A DNA stretch of 64,000 bases from Shewanella khirikhana (GCF_003957745.1 NZ_CP020373.1:1302001-1366000), one strand, 5' to 3'. Positions 34,823 to 43,820 are shown, numbered from the stretch's first letter. Translations and numbers: made by a program. The notes: generated from the sequence alone by a model not told the origin.

Positions 34823-36670
34823 ATGGATGCCAGTGAAATACAGCCCCTGATGCAGTTCCTCGAACAATTGGTGCCCTTTGACTCGCTGCCGCAGGAGTTG
34901 CTGTCGGCCAGTGTCAGGGCGCTCAGTGTGGGCTACTACAGCAAAACCATGGGCCATGTGCCGCTGGATGCTGATCATCCGCAGCTTTATATTGTTCGCA
35001 GCGGCGCCTTTGAAGTGCGCGACGCCGAAGGCGAATTGGTTGACCGGCTGGGGGAGGGCGACTTCTTCGGCTTTCCGTCACTGCTCTCCGGTGAAGCCGT
35101 CTCCAACAAGGTGGCCATTCTGGAAGATGGTCTGGTGTATCACCTCGACCCTGACAGCTTTAATCGCCTGCGTCAGGAAAGCCGCGAGTTCGACCGCTTT
35201 TTTAACCGCGCCTTTGCCAAACGCATGCGCCATCAGGCACGTTTCAAGGCCAAGGAGCTAACCACCACCAGTCGCATCAGTTCGCTGATGTCAGGCTCGC
35301 CGCTCAGCATAGATTGCAATCACAGCATACGTCAGGCGGCGGTGATGATGCGTGATGCCCGGGTGTCGTCACTGCTGGTGACCGACAACCACAAGCTGTG
35401 CGGCATTCTCACCGACAGAGATCTGCGCAATCGGGTGCTCGCCGAAGGGCTGGATGCGGCGCTGCCGGTTCATCAGGCGATGACCCGCAACCCGGTGACC
35501 ATCAGCGCCAGCGCGCTGGTATTTGAGGCCATGTTGGCCATGAGTGAGCGCAATATCCACCACCTGCCGGTGCTGGATGGCGATTCACCGGTCGGAGTGA
35601 TTTCCAGCACTGATATTTTGCGCAGTCAGGGCTCTACGCCGCTGATGCTGATTGGCGAAATTGAGCGTCAGCGGGATCTGCCCAGTCTAATTGCGGTCAG
35701 TAAAAAAATTCCCGAACTTTTACAAAGTCTTATCAGCGCTGATGCAAGGGCGGAAGAAATCGGCCGGGTGCTGACGTCGGTGACCGATGCGCTGACCCGC
35801 AGGCTAATTGTGCTCAATCAGCAAATTTTAGGTGAGGCACCAATGGCCTTTTGCTGGCTTGCTTTTGGCTCCCAGGGCAGACAGGATCAGGCCGCCTGCT
35901 CGGATCAGGACAACGGCATGTTACTGGCCGCTGAGCCCGATGAGCAGGCGAGCGGCTACTTTGAAGCCCTGAGCAAAGCCGTGTGCGCGGGCCTCAATGA
36001 ATGTGGCTATGTGTTTTGCCCGGGCGATATCATGGCTCAAAACCCCAAGTGGCGAATGTCGCTGCAACGTTGGCAACAGGTATTCGATAATTGGGTAAAA
36101 GCTCCCGATCCCAAGGCATTGATGCACGCGTCTATTTTCTTTGATATGCGGCCGGTGTTTGGCCCGCAAACCCTGTTCGATGCCCTGCAGGACAAGGTGC
36201 TCGCCGGCACCAAAGACAATGATATCTTCCTTGCCGGCATGGCTGGCAACAGTCTGAAAGAATCGCCGCCGCTGGGCTTTTTCCGCAAATTCGTGCTCGA
36301 GCGCGACGGCAGCGAAGTGAAAGGCATCGACTTAAAGCACAAGGGCAACGCCCTTATCAACGACATCGCCCGGGTGTACGCCCTGTCGGCCGGTATCAAA
36401 GAAGTGAACACCGCCAAGCGCATTCGTGCGCTGATGGAGCTTGGGGTGATTGGCCGTAAAGATGCGCTCAATCTCGCCGATGCCCATGAATTTATTGCCC
36501 ATATGCGTCTTGCCAATCAGGGCGTACAACATCAGCAGGGGCAGGCGCTGAGTAACTTTCTCAAACCGCAGCAACTGTCTTCACTGGTGCGCCATCAACT
36601 GCGGGACGCTTTTAAAGTGGTCCACGATGCTCAGTCCGGGCTTCGGCTTAAATTTATGCGGAGCTTTTAA
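34823..36670 (+). CDS. cNMP-binding / CBS pair / DUF294 nucleotidyltransferase-like regulator
   Basis: The protein is about 615 residues. The N-terminal cyclic-nucleotide-binding beta-roll (about 10-125) has LYIVRSGAFEVRD and LGEGDFFGFPSLL. Two CBS domains follow (about 150-275: SIRQAAVMMRDARVSSLLVTD, GILTDRDLRNRV, NIHHLPVLDGDSPVGVISSTDILR). The DUF294 domain (about 310-455) carries a nucleotidyltransferase-type motif FGSQGRQDQ...CSDQDNGM and is related to the GlnD N-terminus. A DUF294 C-terminal helical domain ends the protein (about 475-610). The family is linked to nucleotide sensing and control of the neighbouring symporter; the role is inferred. ATG 34823 is preferred over 34814. The next gene overlaps by one base (TAATG). 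Confidence 0.87.
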   Translation: MDASEIQPLMQFLEQLVPFDSLPQELLSASVRALSVGYYSKTMGHVPLDADHPQLYIVRSGAFEVRDAEGELVDRLGEGDFFGFPSLLSGEAVSNKVAILEDGLVYHLDPDSFNRLRQESREFDRFFNRAFAKRMRHQARFKAKELTTTSRISSLMSGSPLSIDCNHSIRQAAVMMRDARVSSLLVTDNHKLCGILTDRDLRNRVLAEGLDAALPVHQAMTRNPVTISASALVFEAMLAMSERNIHHLPVLDGDSPVGVISSTDILRSQGSTPLMLIGEIERQRDLPSLIAVSKKIPELLQSLISADARAEEIGRVLTSVTDALTRRLIVLNQQILGEAPMAFCWLAFGSQGRQDQAACSDQDNGMLLAAEPDEQASGYFEALSKAVCAGLNECGYVFCPGDIMAQNPKWRMSLQRWQQVFDNWVKAPDPKALMHASIFFDMRPVFGPQTLFDALQDKVLAGTKDNDIFLAGMAGNSLKESPPLGFFRKFVLERDGSEVKGIDLKHKGNALINDIARVYALSAGIKEVNTAKRIRALMELGVIGRKDALNLADAHEFIAHMRLANQGVQHQQGQALSNFLKPQQLSSLVRHQLRDAFKVVHDAQSGLRLKFMRSF

Positions 36671-37365
36671 TGGTATCCGGCGCCCTGGTGCGGCCAAGGC
36701 TGTGGTGGAAAAGCCGCGGCTTGTCGAGCGCAGCAGTACCGGCGCTTAAGCGGGTGCTGGACAGTCAACGAGCACTGCTTGGAAAACCGCTGGGGCAATT
36801 GCCACTGTTGGCACTGGATCTGGAGATGACCGGCCTTAGTCCCTTGCAAGACCAAATTCTCTCCATCGGTGTGGTGCCCATCGACAACGGACTGGTTAAT
36901 CTGACAGGCGCCGCCAGCATTCTGGTGGAGATTGATGGCAGTGTCGGCCAAAGCGCTGCCATTCATGGCATTACCGACCGCGAGCTTGCCGGCGCCTTGC
37001 CCCTTGACGATGCCATGGCCTGGCTTTTGGATAAGCTTGAAGGTCGTATTGCGCTGGCTCACCACGCGCCGCTGGATCTGGGGTTTATCCGTGAGGGGCT
37101 CAGACGCGTTTATGGCGCTGAATTGCCACTGCTTGCTATCGATACCCTGCAACTTGAGCGCAGTCGCTTGCTTAGGGGGCAGGAAGTGATAAAAGAAGGC
37201 AGTCTTCGCCTTGGCGCAAGCCGCGGCCGCTACGGTTTGCCCGTGTATCACGCCCACAATGCACTGACCGATGCGCTGGCCTGTGCCGAACTGTTTTTGG
37301 CCCAAATTGCCTGTATGGGCGCTGCAACCCAGAGCGCCGATCCCTATTTATTGCTCTGCGATTAA
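36670..37365 (+). CDS. DnaQ-like DEDDh 3'-5' exonuclease
   Basis: The 231 residues hold an exonuclease fold with ExoI motif D50-x-E52 (ALDLEMTGL), HGITD (about 99-103), ExoII D136 (HHAPLDLGF) and ExoIII H196...D201 (HAHNALTDAL), so all five acidic/His residues are present. It is related to the epsilon subunit of DNA polymerase III but lacks the tail that binds the polymerase. It is translationally coupled to the cNMP/CBS/DUF294 gene (overlapping TAATG). This linkage is conserved in related genera and suggests a role in nucleotide or nucleic-acid turnover, not replication proofreading. Confidence 0.85.
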   Translation: MVSGALVRPRLWWKSRGLSSAAVPALKRVLDSQRALLGKPLGQLPLLALDLEMTGLSPLQDQILSIGVVPIDNGLVNLTGAASILVEIDGSVGQSAAIHGITDRELAGALPLDDAMAWLLDKLEGRIALAHHAPLDLGFIREGLRRVYGAELPLLAIDTLQLERSRLLRGQEVIKEGSLRLGASRGRYGLPVYHAHNALTDALACAELFLAQIACMGAATQSADPYLLLCD

Positions 37366-37445
37366 TACTCTTTTACAGATTTTCAGTCTCACTTCAGCGC
37401 AATTGATTTTAATCTCAATGTATTGAACCTGATGGGAGAGAGCCC

Positions 37446-38036
37446 ATGCCTTTACCCCTGCTGTGGATTGGCGGCGCTGCACTTGGTGCGCTGGCGGTGG
37501 CGGATGCCAGAGAGTCGCGTAAAACGCTGCAGCGCAGGCGTGCCAGTGGTCTGACCGAGCTTAAGCACACTGACAAGGCCACAGTGCTGCACCCCAGCAC
37601 CTGGCAAAGTGGCGGCAGGAAAACCACCCCAACCCCGGGTGCGCTGATGTGCTGCTATGTCTACGGGGTGATAGAGCACACCGGTATTTATCTCGGTGAT
37701 GGCTTGATAGCTGAACTGCACGGCAGCGGCCTTATTCGTGCGGTATCGGCCCAGCGTTTTCTGCATGGCCGTACCGGCAGCCATATTTTCGTTGCGGCCG
37801 ATGCCAACCATGAATGTCTGGCCCACGAAATGGCGGCCGAGCGCGCGGCCGAGGCCTTGTATCAGTACCGTGAGTACGACCTGCTTGAGAACAACTGTCA
37901 TAGGTTTGTGTGGGGCTGTATCGGTGCTGAGGACAGAGAAATCCATGGTTTCAGCGATCTGAACGCTCTGGTGGCGAGGTTTTACGGCAAGGCAATTTAC
38001 TGGGATGAGGCGAGACTCGACTATCTGAGCGAATAA
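37446..38036 (+). CDS. LRAT-like NlpC/P60-superfamily protein
   Basis: The 196-residue protein begins with a hydrophobic anchor or signal (LPLLWIGGAALGALAVA). A permuted papain-like domain follows, with catalytic-type H78 in IEHTGIYLGDG, a second H92 in AELHGSG, and cysteine C151 in ENNCHRFVW. This is the order seen in lecithin-retinol acyltransferase (LRAT) and related bacterial proteins, which transfer or hydrolyse acyl groups or peptides. The substrate is unknown. GGAGAG precedes ATG 37446. It is transcribed alone, with a terminator behind. Confidence 0.75.
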   Translation: MPLPLLWIGGAALGALAVADARESRKTLQRRRASGLTELKHTDKATVLHPSTWQSGGRKTTPTPGALMCCYVYGVIEHTGIYLGDGLIAELHGSGLIRAVSAQRFLHGRTGSHIFVAADANHECLAHEMAAERAAEALYQYREYDLLENNCHRFVWGCIGAEDREIHGFSDLNALVARFYGKAIYWDEARLDYLSE

Positions 38037-38106
38037 GTGCTGACTTTGAGCGGGTCAGTGGCGCATCAGTTGGTTGCATCAGTGGGCGGTAGCGGGGAAC
38101 AGATAC

Positions 38107-38136
38107 AAAAAAGCCACCCGTTTGGGGTGGCTTTAA
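38107..38136. terminator. Bidirectional terminator between LRAT-like and FabH genes
   Basis: AAAGCCACCC / GGGTGGCTTT stem with a GTTTG loop. A long T-run is on the minus strand and a shorter one on the plus strand, between genes ending at 38036 (+) and 38162 (-). Confidence 0.82.
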
Positions 38137-38161
38137 ATTAGCAGCTATGCCAGTGCCTGGC

Positions 38162-39226
38162 TTACTTGCAGAAGTAGTTTACCGCGCGGCGAACCAGTTC
38201 AACGCCGGTCTCTTCGCAGGGTGGCAGCTCGGCATCGGACACGGCTATCGGAGTCACGCGCTCGCCCCACTTGAGTGCCAGAGCGGCTGAGGTCAAACCG
38301 GCACCAAAGGCGCACGACAAAATGGTATCGTTCGGTTTAATCAGGCCTTTTTCCAGCGCGTCACAAATGGCGATAGGGATAGTGGCTGCAGAGGTGTTGC
38401 CGTAGTTGGCGATATTCACAAAGGCTTTTTCCTTTGGAATACGCATCTTGCTCACCAGGGTGTCGATAATGCGCTCGTTGGCCTGATGGGGGATCACCAA
38501 ATCCACATCGTCTTTCGACAGGCCGCATTTCTCCAGCACCTGAGCACTGAGTTTGCCCATGCCGTTAATGGCACGCTTGAAGATTTCCTGGCCATCAAAC
38601 TGGATGTAAAAATCCAGTGATTCGGGGCTGAATCTGTCCATGGCGGTGCCGAAACCGGCTTTGAGGATATCGCGGCCATCGGGGTCGTTATTGAGCTCAT
38701 AGCCCAGCACGCCGCCGGGGACATCGCTGGCTTCAACCACCACAGCGCCGGCGCCATCACCGAAGAGTACGGCGGTTTCGCGGCGAGACCAGTCCAAATA
38801 AAAGGTCAGGCGCTCAGCGCCAACAACCAGCACCTTCTTGCACTGGCCGCTTTTAATTTGCGAGCTGGCAAGGCCAAGGCCATACAGGAAGCCCGAGCAG
38901 GCGGCGTTGATATCGAAGGCGGCGCAGCGGGCACCCACATTGGCCTGCACGGTAGAGGCAATGTTGGGGATCAGAGTATCCGGGCTCGCGGTGGCCAGAA
39001 TAATCATGTCCAGCTCGCTGCCGTCGATACCGGCTGCGGCGAGGGCACGCTTGGCGGCCAAACTGGCAAGCTCGGAAGTGTTTACATGGCTGACATGGCG
39101 CTGACTGATCCCGGTTCTGGGCTTAATCCATTCATCGGAAGTGTCGATAAAGGTGGCCAGATCGTGGTTGGTCAGTACGGCAGGGGGTACACATTTGCCC
39201 CAGCCGGTAATGGTGGCGTACTGCAT
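38162..39226 (-). CDS. 3-oxoacyl-ACP synthase III (FabH-like)
   Basis: The 354 residues carry the classical FabH motifs: C110 in INAACSGFLYG, H247 in IPHQANERI, N277 in NYGNTSAATIP, and GDGAGAVVVE. It condenses an acyl-CoA starter with malonyl-ACP to begin fatty acid synthesis. The C-terminal extension after GLTSAALALKWG (about 35 residues) makes it longer than E. coli FabH (317), and it stands outside any fab cluster, so it may be a specialised paralogue. A GAGAG site precedes ATG 39226. Confidence 0.88.
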   Translation of the reverse strand: MQYATITGWGKCVPPAVLTNHDLATFIDTSDEWIKPRTGISQRHVSHVNTSELASLAAKRALAAAGIDGSELDMIILATASPDTLIPNIASTVQANVGARCAAFDINAACSGFLYGLGLASSQIKSGQCKKVLVVGAERLTFYLDWSRRETAVLFGDGAGAVVVEASDVPGGVLGYELNNDPDGRDILKAGFGTAMDRFSPESLDFYIQFDGQEIFKRAINGMGKLSAQVLEKCGLSKDDVDLVIPHQANERIIDTLVSKMRIPKEKAFVNIANYGNTSAATIPIAICDALEKGLIKPNDTILSCAFGAGLTSAALALKWGERVTPIAVSDAELPPCEETGVELVRRAVNYFCK

Positions 39227-39239
39227 AAAAATCTCTCAA

Positions 39240-39270
39240 ACAAAAAAGGCAGAGCCAGTGGCCTGCCTTG
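39240..39270 (-). terminator. Terminator after GntR regulator gene
   Basis: AAGGCAG / CTGCCTT outer stem with an inner GCC/GGC pairing, followed on the minus strand by TTTTTT. It lies 45 bp past the stop at 39315. Confidence 0.65.
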
Positions 39271-39314
39271 TATATCCGACAACAAAGCTTGTGGCGTAAG
39301 CGTGTCGTCCCTGA

Positions 39315-39986
39315 TTATTTCACCTGTTCCGCGACGAGATCGCGAATAGAGCCAGCGGCGTGCAGAATGTGCTCGCGCAGCAGGGCAACAGCCTTGTCGG
39401 TTTCTTTCTGCTTGCAATAGCTCAGCAGATCTCTGTGGTCTTGCTCGGCCCGCGGGATCCCGCCGGTCAGCAGCAACTGAAGACGAATGTAACGGTCACA
39501 GTTGGTGTTCAGGCCGTGCACCACTTCCAGCGTGTGGGGACGGTCGGCAGCCTGATACAAGGTGGTGTGGAACTTGGTGTTAAGCTCAGCCCAACTGCCA
39601 ATGGCATCTTCCTGCTTAAACGCAGACTCAAGCTGTTCCAGCACTTTTTCCGCTTGGATCAGGTCTTCATCTTGCAGATTCGGGATGGCTTTTGCAAGCA
39701 GATCTGTCTCGATAAGCGCCCTGAGTTCAAACAATTCGGTCACCTGAGCGGCAGACAGCTCAGTGGCGGTAGCGCCCTTGTGGGCCTCGAATTTCACCAG
39801 CCCTTCGGCTTCGAGTTGCAGCAAGGCTTCCCGAACCGGAATACGGCTGACGTTCAGCTCCTCGGCCAATGCGCTTTGACGCAGCGGCTCCCCGGCGGCG
39901 ATCTCCCCCGAGAGGATCTTTTCCCTAAGCACCTCTACCACGACCTGAGTGCGAGTTTTATGAACGATAGGCGTGTTTCGACTCAT
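39315..39986 (-). CDS. GntR-family regulator, FCD (FadR) subfamily
   Basis: The 223 residues hold an N-terminal winged helix (about 10-75: VVEVLREKILSGEIAAGEPLRQSALAEELNVSRIPVREALLQLEAEGL) and an FCD ligand domain (about 85-215) with the metal/acid-binding pattern (E..RALIE, N.KFH, H.DLL, H). FCD regulators sense organic acids or amino-acid derivatives. It lies immediately downstream of the hydroxyproline catabolic genes on the same strand, so it is the likely local regulator and would respond to a pathway intermediate; this is inference. See the candidate operators at 43809 and 43882. Confidence 0.88.
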   Translation of the reverse strand: MSRNTPIVHKTRTQVVVEVLREKILSGEIAAGEPLRQSALAEELNVSRIPVREALLQLEAEGLVKFEAHKGATATELSAAQVTELFELRALIETDLLAKAIPNLQDEDLIQAEKVLEQLESAFKQEDAIGSWAELNTKFHTTLYQAADRPHTLEVVHGLNTNCDRYIRLQLLLTGGIPRAEQDHRDLLSYCKQKETDKAVALLREHILHAAGSIRDLVAEQVK

Positions 39987-40042
39987 TTCTTATTCTTTAT
40001 ACCGAGATATTTTGATCGCCTAAGATTACCGCCAAAGAATGC

Positions 40043-40076
40043 ATAAATAAAGGGAAACCATGGGTTTCCCTTTATC
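40043..40076 (-). terminator. Terminator after semialdehyde dehydrogenase gene
   Basis: A 13-bp perfect stem (ATAAAGGGAAACC / GGTTTCCCTTTAT) has loop ATG. On the minus strand it is followed by TTATGC. It separates the dehydrogenase (ends 40100) from gntR, so the regulator likely has its own promoter. Confidence 0.65.
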
Positions 40077-40099
40077 ATTTTGCTCAACTGTTACTCGCG

Positions 40100-41647
40100 T
40101 CAGAATCGCTTCAGGCGCGTTGAGGTGGATTTCAGCGCCTCGGGTAACAGGCTATCGGGCATGTTCTGATAGCAGATGGGGCGTACAAAGCGCTTCATCG
40201 CCTCGGTGCCAACTGAGGTGCTGCGACTGTCGGTACTGGCCGGGTAAGGGCCGCCGTGGTTCATTGCCCGAGCGACTTCCACGCCGGTGGGCATCTGATT
40301 AAAGATGATCCGGCCGACTTTAAAACTAAGCCGCTGAATGATATCTGCAAAGGCTGCCACTTCGTCCTCCTGGCCGTGAACACTGGCGGTAAGCTGCCCC
40401 GGCAGGGCGGCAACCAGGGCCTGTAACTCGGCGTGGGACTCACATATCGCCACCAGGGCGAAGGGGCCAAAGATTTCATCGAGCAGCTCGGGTTTTGCCA
40501 TCAGCTTGGCTGCGCTGATTTTTGCCAGCAGTGGCCGACTTTGGTGCGCCGCCTGCGCCGCCTGACCCTGGGCAAGAATATCCACCTCGCTGAGCATGGT
40601 CTCCACCGCGCTGTTGTAAGCGTGACAAATTCCCTGGCTTAACATGGCGTTGGCGCTCTGGGCGGTCAGGTTGTCCACCAGGGCAGCAAGGTAAGTATCA
40701 AGCCCGGCACCTTTAACTGTGATGATAAGCCCGGGGCTTGTGCAAAACTGGCCGTGGCCCATCATCATCGAGTTGACCTGGGCCTCAGCCAGTGAGGTCG
40801 CATCCGCGGCCAGTTTACCCGGCAACAGCAGCTGGGGATTCACAGAGCCAAGTTCGCCGTAAAATGGAATTGGCTCAGGGCGAAGGGCGCAGCGGTCCGC
40901 CAGTATACGGCCTACCTTGAGCGAGCCGGTAAAGCCGACGGCTTTAACCAAAGGGTGCTCGACCAGTGCGGTGGAAAGCGCAGGGCTTGCGCCCTGCAGC
41001 AGCGAAAACAGCCCCTTTGGCATGCCGGTGGCGTCGATGGCTCGCGCGATGGCGCGGGTTACCCGCTCGCTGGTGCCCGGATGGGCCGGATGGCCTTTGA
41101 CGATAACGGCGCAACCTGCGGCGAGGGCCGAGGCTGTATCACCGCCGGCAGTGGAAAACGCCAGTGGGAAGTTGGATGCACCAAATACTGCTACTACCCC
41201 GAGCGGCAATTGTCCAAGCTTGAGTTCCGGCTTGGGCAGCGGTGTGCGGCCAGGGTTGGCTTCATCCATCAAAAACGTATCATAGGGCTCAGTAAGCACG
41301 GCGGCGAACAGTCTGAGCTGACCTGTGGTGCGGCCAAGCTCGCCGCGAATGCGTGCTTCCGGCAAGCCGGATTCGAGCATGGCCATGGGCACGATAAGTT
41401 CAGCATCCTGCTCAAGTTCGTTGGCGATGGCATTAAGCAGCGCTGCACGCTGTGTATCTGATGTTTGCTGATAGGCCCAGAATGCCTGCTCGGCTGCGAG
41501 CGCTGCGGCATTTACGTCACTGGCATCGGCCTCGGCAAAACGTTCGGGCAGCTGCTCATTGGTTTGCGGGTTGAAGCGGGCAAAGCCCGCTTCCTTTCCC
41601 TGCCATTGATGGCCAAAAAAGTTAAGGCCACAAAGGTCAGTAGTCAT
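40100..41647 (-). CDS. Alpha-ketoglutarate semialdehyde (2,5-dioxovalerate) dehydrogenase
   Basis: The 515-residue aldehyde dehydrogenase has NAD(P)-binding FGASNFPLAFSTAGGDTASALAAG, FTGSLKVGR, the general base E265 (YGELGSVNP) and the catalytic C302 (GHGQFCTSPG). FGHQ/CGLNFFGHQW and the GQFCTSPG block are typical of the NADP-dependent 2,5-dioxovalerate dehydrogenases that oxidise 2-oxoglutarate semialdehyde to 2-oxoglutarate. That is the last step of hydroxyproline (or sugar acid) breakdown. AAGGAT precedes ATG 41647. It is downstream of the epimerase in the same transcript. Confidence 0.9.
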   Translation of the reverse strand: MTTDLCGLNFFGHQWQGKEAGFARFNPQTNEQLPERFAEADASDVNAAALAAEQAFWAYQQTSDTQRAALLNAIANELEQDAELIVPMAMLESGLPEARIRGELGRTTGQLRLFAAVLTEPYDTFLMDEANPGRTPLPKPELKLGQLPLGVVAVFGASNFPLAFSTAGGDTASALAAGCAVIVKGHPAHPGTSERVTRAIARAIDATGMPKGLFSLLQGASPALSTALVEHPLVKAVGFTGSLKVGRILADRCALRPEPIPFYGELGSVNPQLLLPGKLAADATSLAEAQVNSMMMGHGQFCTSPGLIITVKGAGLDTYLAALVDNLTAQSANAMLSQGICHAYNSAVETMLSEVDILAQGQAAQAAHQSRPLLAKISAAKLMAKPELLDEIFGPFALVAICESHAELQALVAALPGQLTASVHGQEDEVAAFADIIQRLSFKVGRIIFNQMPTGVEVARAMNHGGPYPASTDSRSTSVGTEAMKRFVRPICYQNMPDSLLPEALKSTSTRLKRF

Positions 41648-41691
41648 AGGAGATCCTTTTTAAATAAGCCCAGGAGGTGTGCGCCCGAGGG

Positions 41692-42693
41692 TTACACCAC
41701 CTGGAAGCCAAAGGCGTAGGGGTCGGCGTCATCCACCGTGATGGCGTTTTGACCGAACACCTGGGCCCAGCCCTGAATACTGGGACGAATCGCATCATAG
41801 TCGCCCACCTTGGTGGCGGACTCGATACGGCCGATAAACTGACTGCCGATAATGCTCTCGTGGGTGTAGCTGTCGCCCACCTTGAGTTTGCCGCGGGCGT
41901 ACAGCTGCGCCAATCGGGCGCTGGTACCTGTGCCGCAGGGTGAGCGGTCAATGGCTTTATCACCATAAAACACCGCATTGGCGCCGTCTGAGCCTTCGCT
42001 GATGGTGTCGCCAGTCCACAGCACGTGGCTAACACCGCGTACCGTTGGGTCGTTGGGGTGAATGCAGCTCAGGGTTTCGTGGGCCACCTGACGCACAATC
42101 GGGCTCCAGCGCAGAATATCCGCCGCACTCCAGTGACGCAGCCCGGGGAAGTTCGCCTGTGGGTCGACAATCACGTAATAATTACCGCCGTAGGACACAT
42201 CCACCTTGAGGGTACCAAGACCCGGAATATCGAGAATCGCGTCTTTGTGGGCGAGATACGCCGGCACGTTGTAAATGCGTACCCAATCGACCTTGGCGCC
42301 GGTTTGCTGATAGTCAATCTCGATTTGACCGGCGGGCACATCCAGCACCAGTTTGCCGGGGGTTCTTGGTTTCAGCAGCCCGGTTTCGATGGCGGCGGTG
42401 ATGGTGCCTATGGTGCCGTGGCCGCACATAGGCAAACAGCCGCTGGTCTCGATAAACAGAATCGAGGCGTCGGCATTGTCAGAGCAGGGCGGGTAAAGAA
42501 ATGAGCCTGACATCATGTCATGGCCGCGTGGCTCGAACATCAATGCTTTGCGGATCCAGTCGTGATTGGCGAGGAAATCCTGACGCTTTTCACTCATGGT
42601 GCGGCCTGCAAGGTTAGGGTGGCCACTGGTGACCAGCCGCACCGGGTTACCGCAGGTGTGTGCATCGACGCAGAAAAATGTTCCTTTCATCAT
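41692..42693 (-). CDS. 4-hydroxyproline 2-epimerase (proline racemase family)
   Basis: The 333-residue proline-racemase fold has both catalytic cysteines: C90 in LPMCGHGTIG and C253 in DRSPCGTGTSAR. The Cys/Cys pair means racemase/epimerase chemistry, and FEPRGHDMMSGSFLYPP is the hydroxyproline-type substrate loop. It converts trans-4-hydroxy-L-proline to cis-4-hydroxy-D-proline. The start has two consecutive Met codons (42693 and 42690), with GGAG upstream. It lies between the deaminase and the dehydrogenase of the pathway. Confidence 0.9.
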   Translation of the reverse strand: MMKGTFFCVDAHTCGNPVRLVTSGHPNLAGRTMSEKRQDFLANHDWIRKALMFEPRGHDMMSGSFLYPPCSDNADASILFIETSGCLPMCGHGTIGTITAAIETGLLKPRTPGKLVLDVPAGQIEIDYQQTGAKVDWVRIYNVPAYLAHKDAILDIPGLGTLKVDVSYGGNYYVIVDPQANFPGLRHWSAADILRWSPIVRQVAHETLSCIHPNDPTVRGVSHVLWTGDTISEGSDGANAVFYGDKAIDRSPCGTGTSARLAQLYARGKLKVGDSYTHESIIGSQFIGRIESATKVGDYDAIRPSIQGWAQVFGQNAITVDDADPYAFGFQVV

Positions 42694-42798
42694 GGCCGTT
42701 GAGCTCCGGTTATCTAGTTATTATGGCTCTTTGTGCCAATCCACATGGCGAAGGGCAGCTTGAGTTTGCCATCAACCATGTGGACCGGCATCTTGGGA

Positions 42799-43713
42799 TC
42801 AATCCAGATTGTACTTGGTCAGATCCAGGCGCTTTGCCATGGCTTCACCTACAACTTTCTCGACGTAGGCGCGCTCATCACCAATCAGCGTCATACGTGG
42901 CATGCGCACATTTTCACTGCCACGGCCGGCGATTTGCTCGGCGAACTTAATGCACTGAACCAGGGTAGGGATGGTATCGAGGCGCAGCAGCGGCATAAAC
43001 CAGCGATAGATTTCACGGGCTTCCTCGATGCGACCGGCGCGGGCGAGCTTATAGAGGGTCACTGACTCGCGGGGGAACACGTTGGTGAGGCCGGAAATCC
43101 AACCTGTGGCGCCGAGCAGCAGTGATTCCAGCGCGATATCGTCTACACCGCAGAACAGGGTAAAGCGGTCGCCAAAACGGGTTTGCAGTTCGGTCAAGCG
43201 GCGGGTATCCGTGGTGGACTCTTTGATGGCCACGATATTGGGCTCGTCGGCCAGAATGGCGGTCATTTCGAGGTCGATATCCACGCCGTAGCTTACCGGG
43301 TTGTTATAAATCATGATTGGCAGACTGGTTGCGCGGGCCACCATCTGATAATGGGTAATGACTTCACGCTTGGTGCCACGATACACCACGGCTGGCAGCA
43401 GCATGACGCCGTCTACGCCAATGGCTTCCACATCCTGAACGTATTGCATGGCAAGCTGGGCAGTATTTTCGGTACAACCGGCTATCACAGGGATACGGCC
43501 TTTCACCACACCCACGGTGTGCTTGAGGAATGCACGCTTTTCATCGGCACTCAAAGAGGCGTTTTCACCAATGGTACCCAGAGCGATGATACCGTCGATG
43601 CCGTCCTCAATCAGCTGCTCCAGCATGCGGGTATTGGATTCAAAGTTGATGCTGCCATCTTCATTGAATTGGGTGGAAATTGCTGGATATACACCTTGCC
43701 AGTTAACTTTCAT
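42799..43713 (-). CDS. DapA-family 1-pyrroline-4-hydroxy-2-carboxylate deaminase
   Basis: The 304-residue TIM-barrel lyase of the dihydrodipicolinate synthase family has Schiff-base K164 in VAIKEST and Y136 in IMIYNNP. The substrate loop GTIGEN replaces the usual GTTGE of DapA. In hydroxyproline clusters this protein deaminates and dehydrates 1-pyrroline-4-hydroxy-2-carboxylate to 2-oxoglutarate semialdehyde. The assignment rests on context. ATG 43713 is fixed by GAGG 8 bases upstream; the open frame extends across the promoter to 43869. It is the first gene of the minus-strand operon. Confidence 0.87.
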   Translation of the reverse strand: MKVNWQGVYPAISTQFNEDGSINFESNTRMLEQLIEDGIDGIIALGTIGENASLSADEKRAFLKHTVGVVKGRIPVIAGCTENTAQLAMQYVQDVEAIGVDGVMLLPAVVYRGTKREVITHYQMVARATSLPIMIYNNPVSYGVDIDLEMTAILADEPNIVAIKESTTDTRRLTELQTRFGDRFTLFCGVDDIALESLLLGATGWISGLTNVFPRESVTLYKLARAGRIEEAREIYRWFMPLLRLDTIPTLVQCIKFAEQIAGRGSENVRMPRMTLIGDERAYVEKVVGEAMAKRLDLTKYNLD

Positions 43714-43808
43714 GTTCAAACCTCGAATTAGTCTTGTCTTCTTAATTTTTCCCCTTGCCCGGTGGCGAAAGGAGAGGATGCGCTCGGCATTGCGATAAGT
43801 TATAGTAT

Positions 43809-43820
43809 ATTGTATACAAT
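43809..43820. promoter_or_regulatory. Perfect palindrome ATTGTATACAAT, candidate GntR operator
   Basis: The 12-bp perfect palindrome lies midway in the divergent region between the deaminase (start 43713, minus) and the dehydratase-like gene (start 43916, plus). FCD-type GntR proteins commonly bind TTGTATACAA-like sites. The assignment to the GntR at 39315-39986 is inference. Confidence 0.55.

Noticed and set aside
39360..40046. 228-codon plus-strand frame opposite gntR
   Set aside because: The minus-strand GntR has a clear winged helix and FCD domain; the antisense frame is a shadow of its codon bias.
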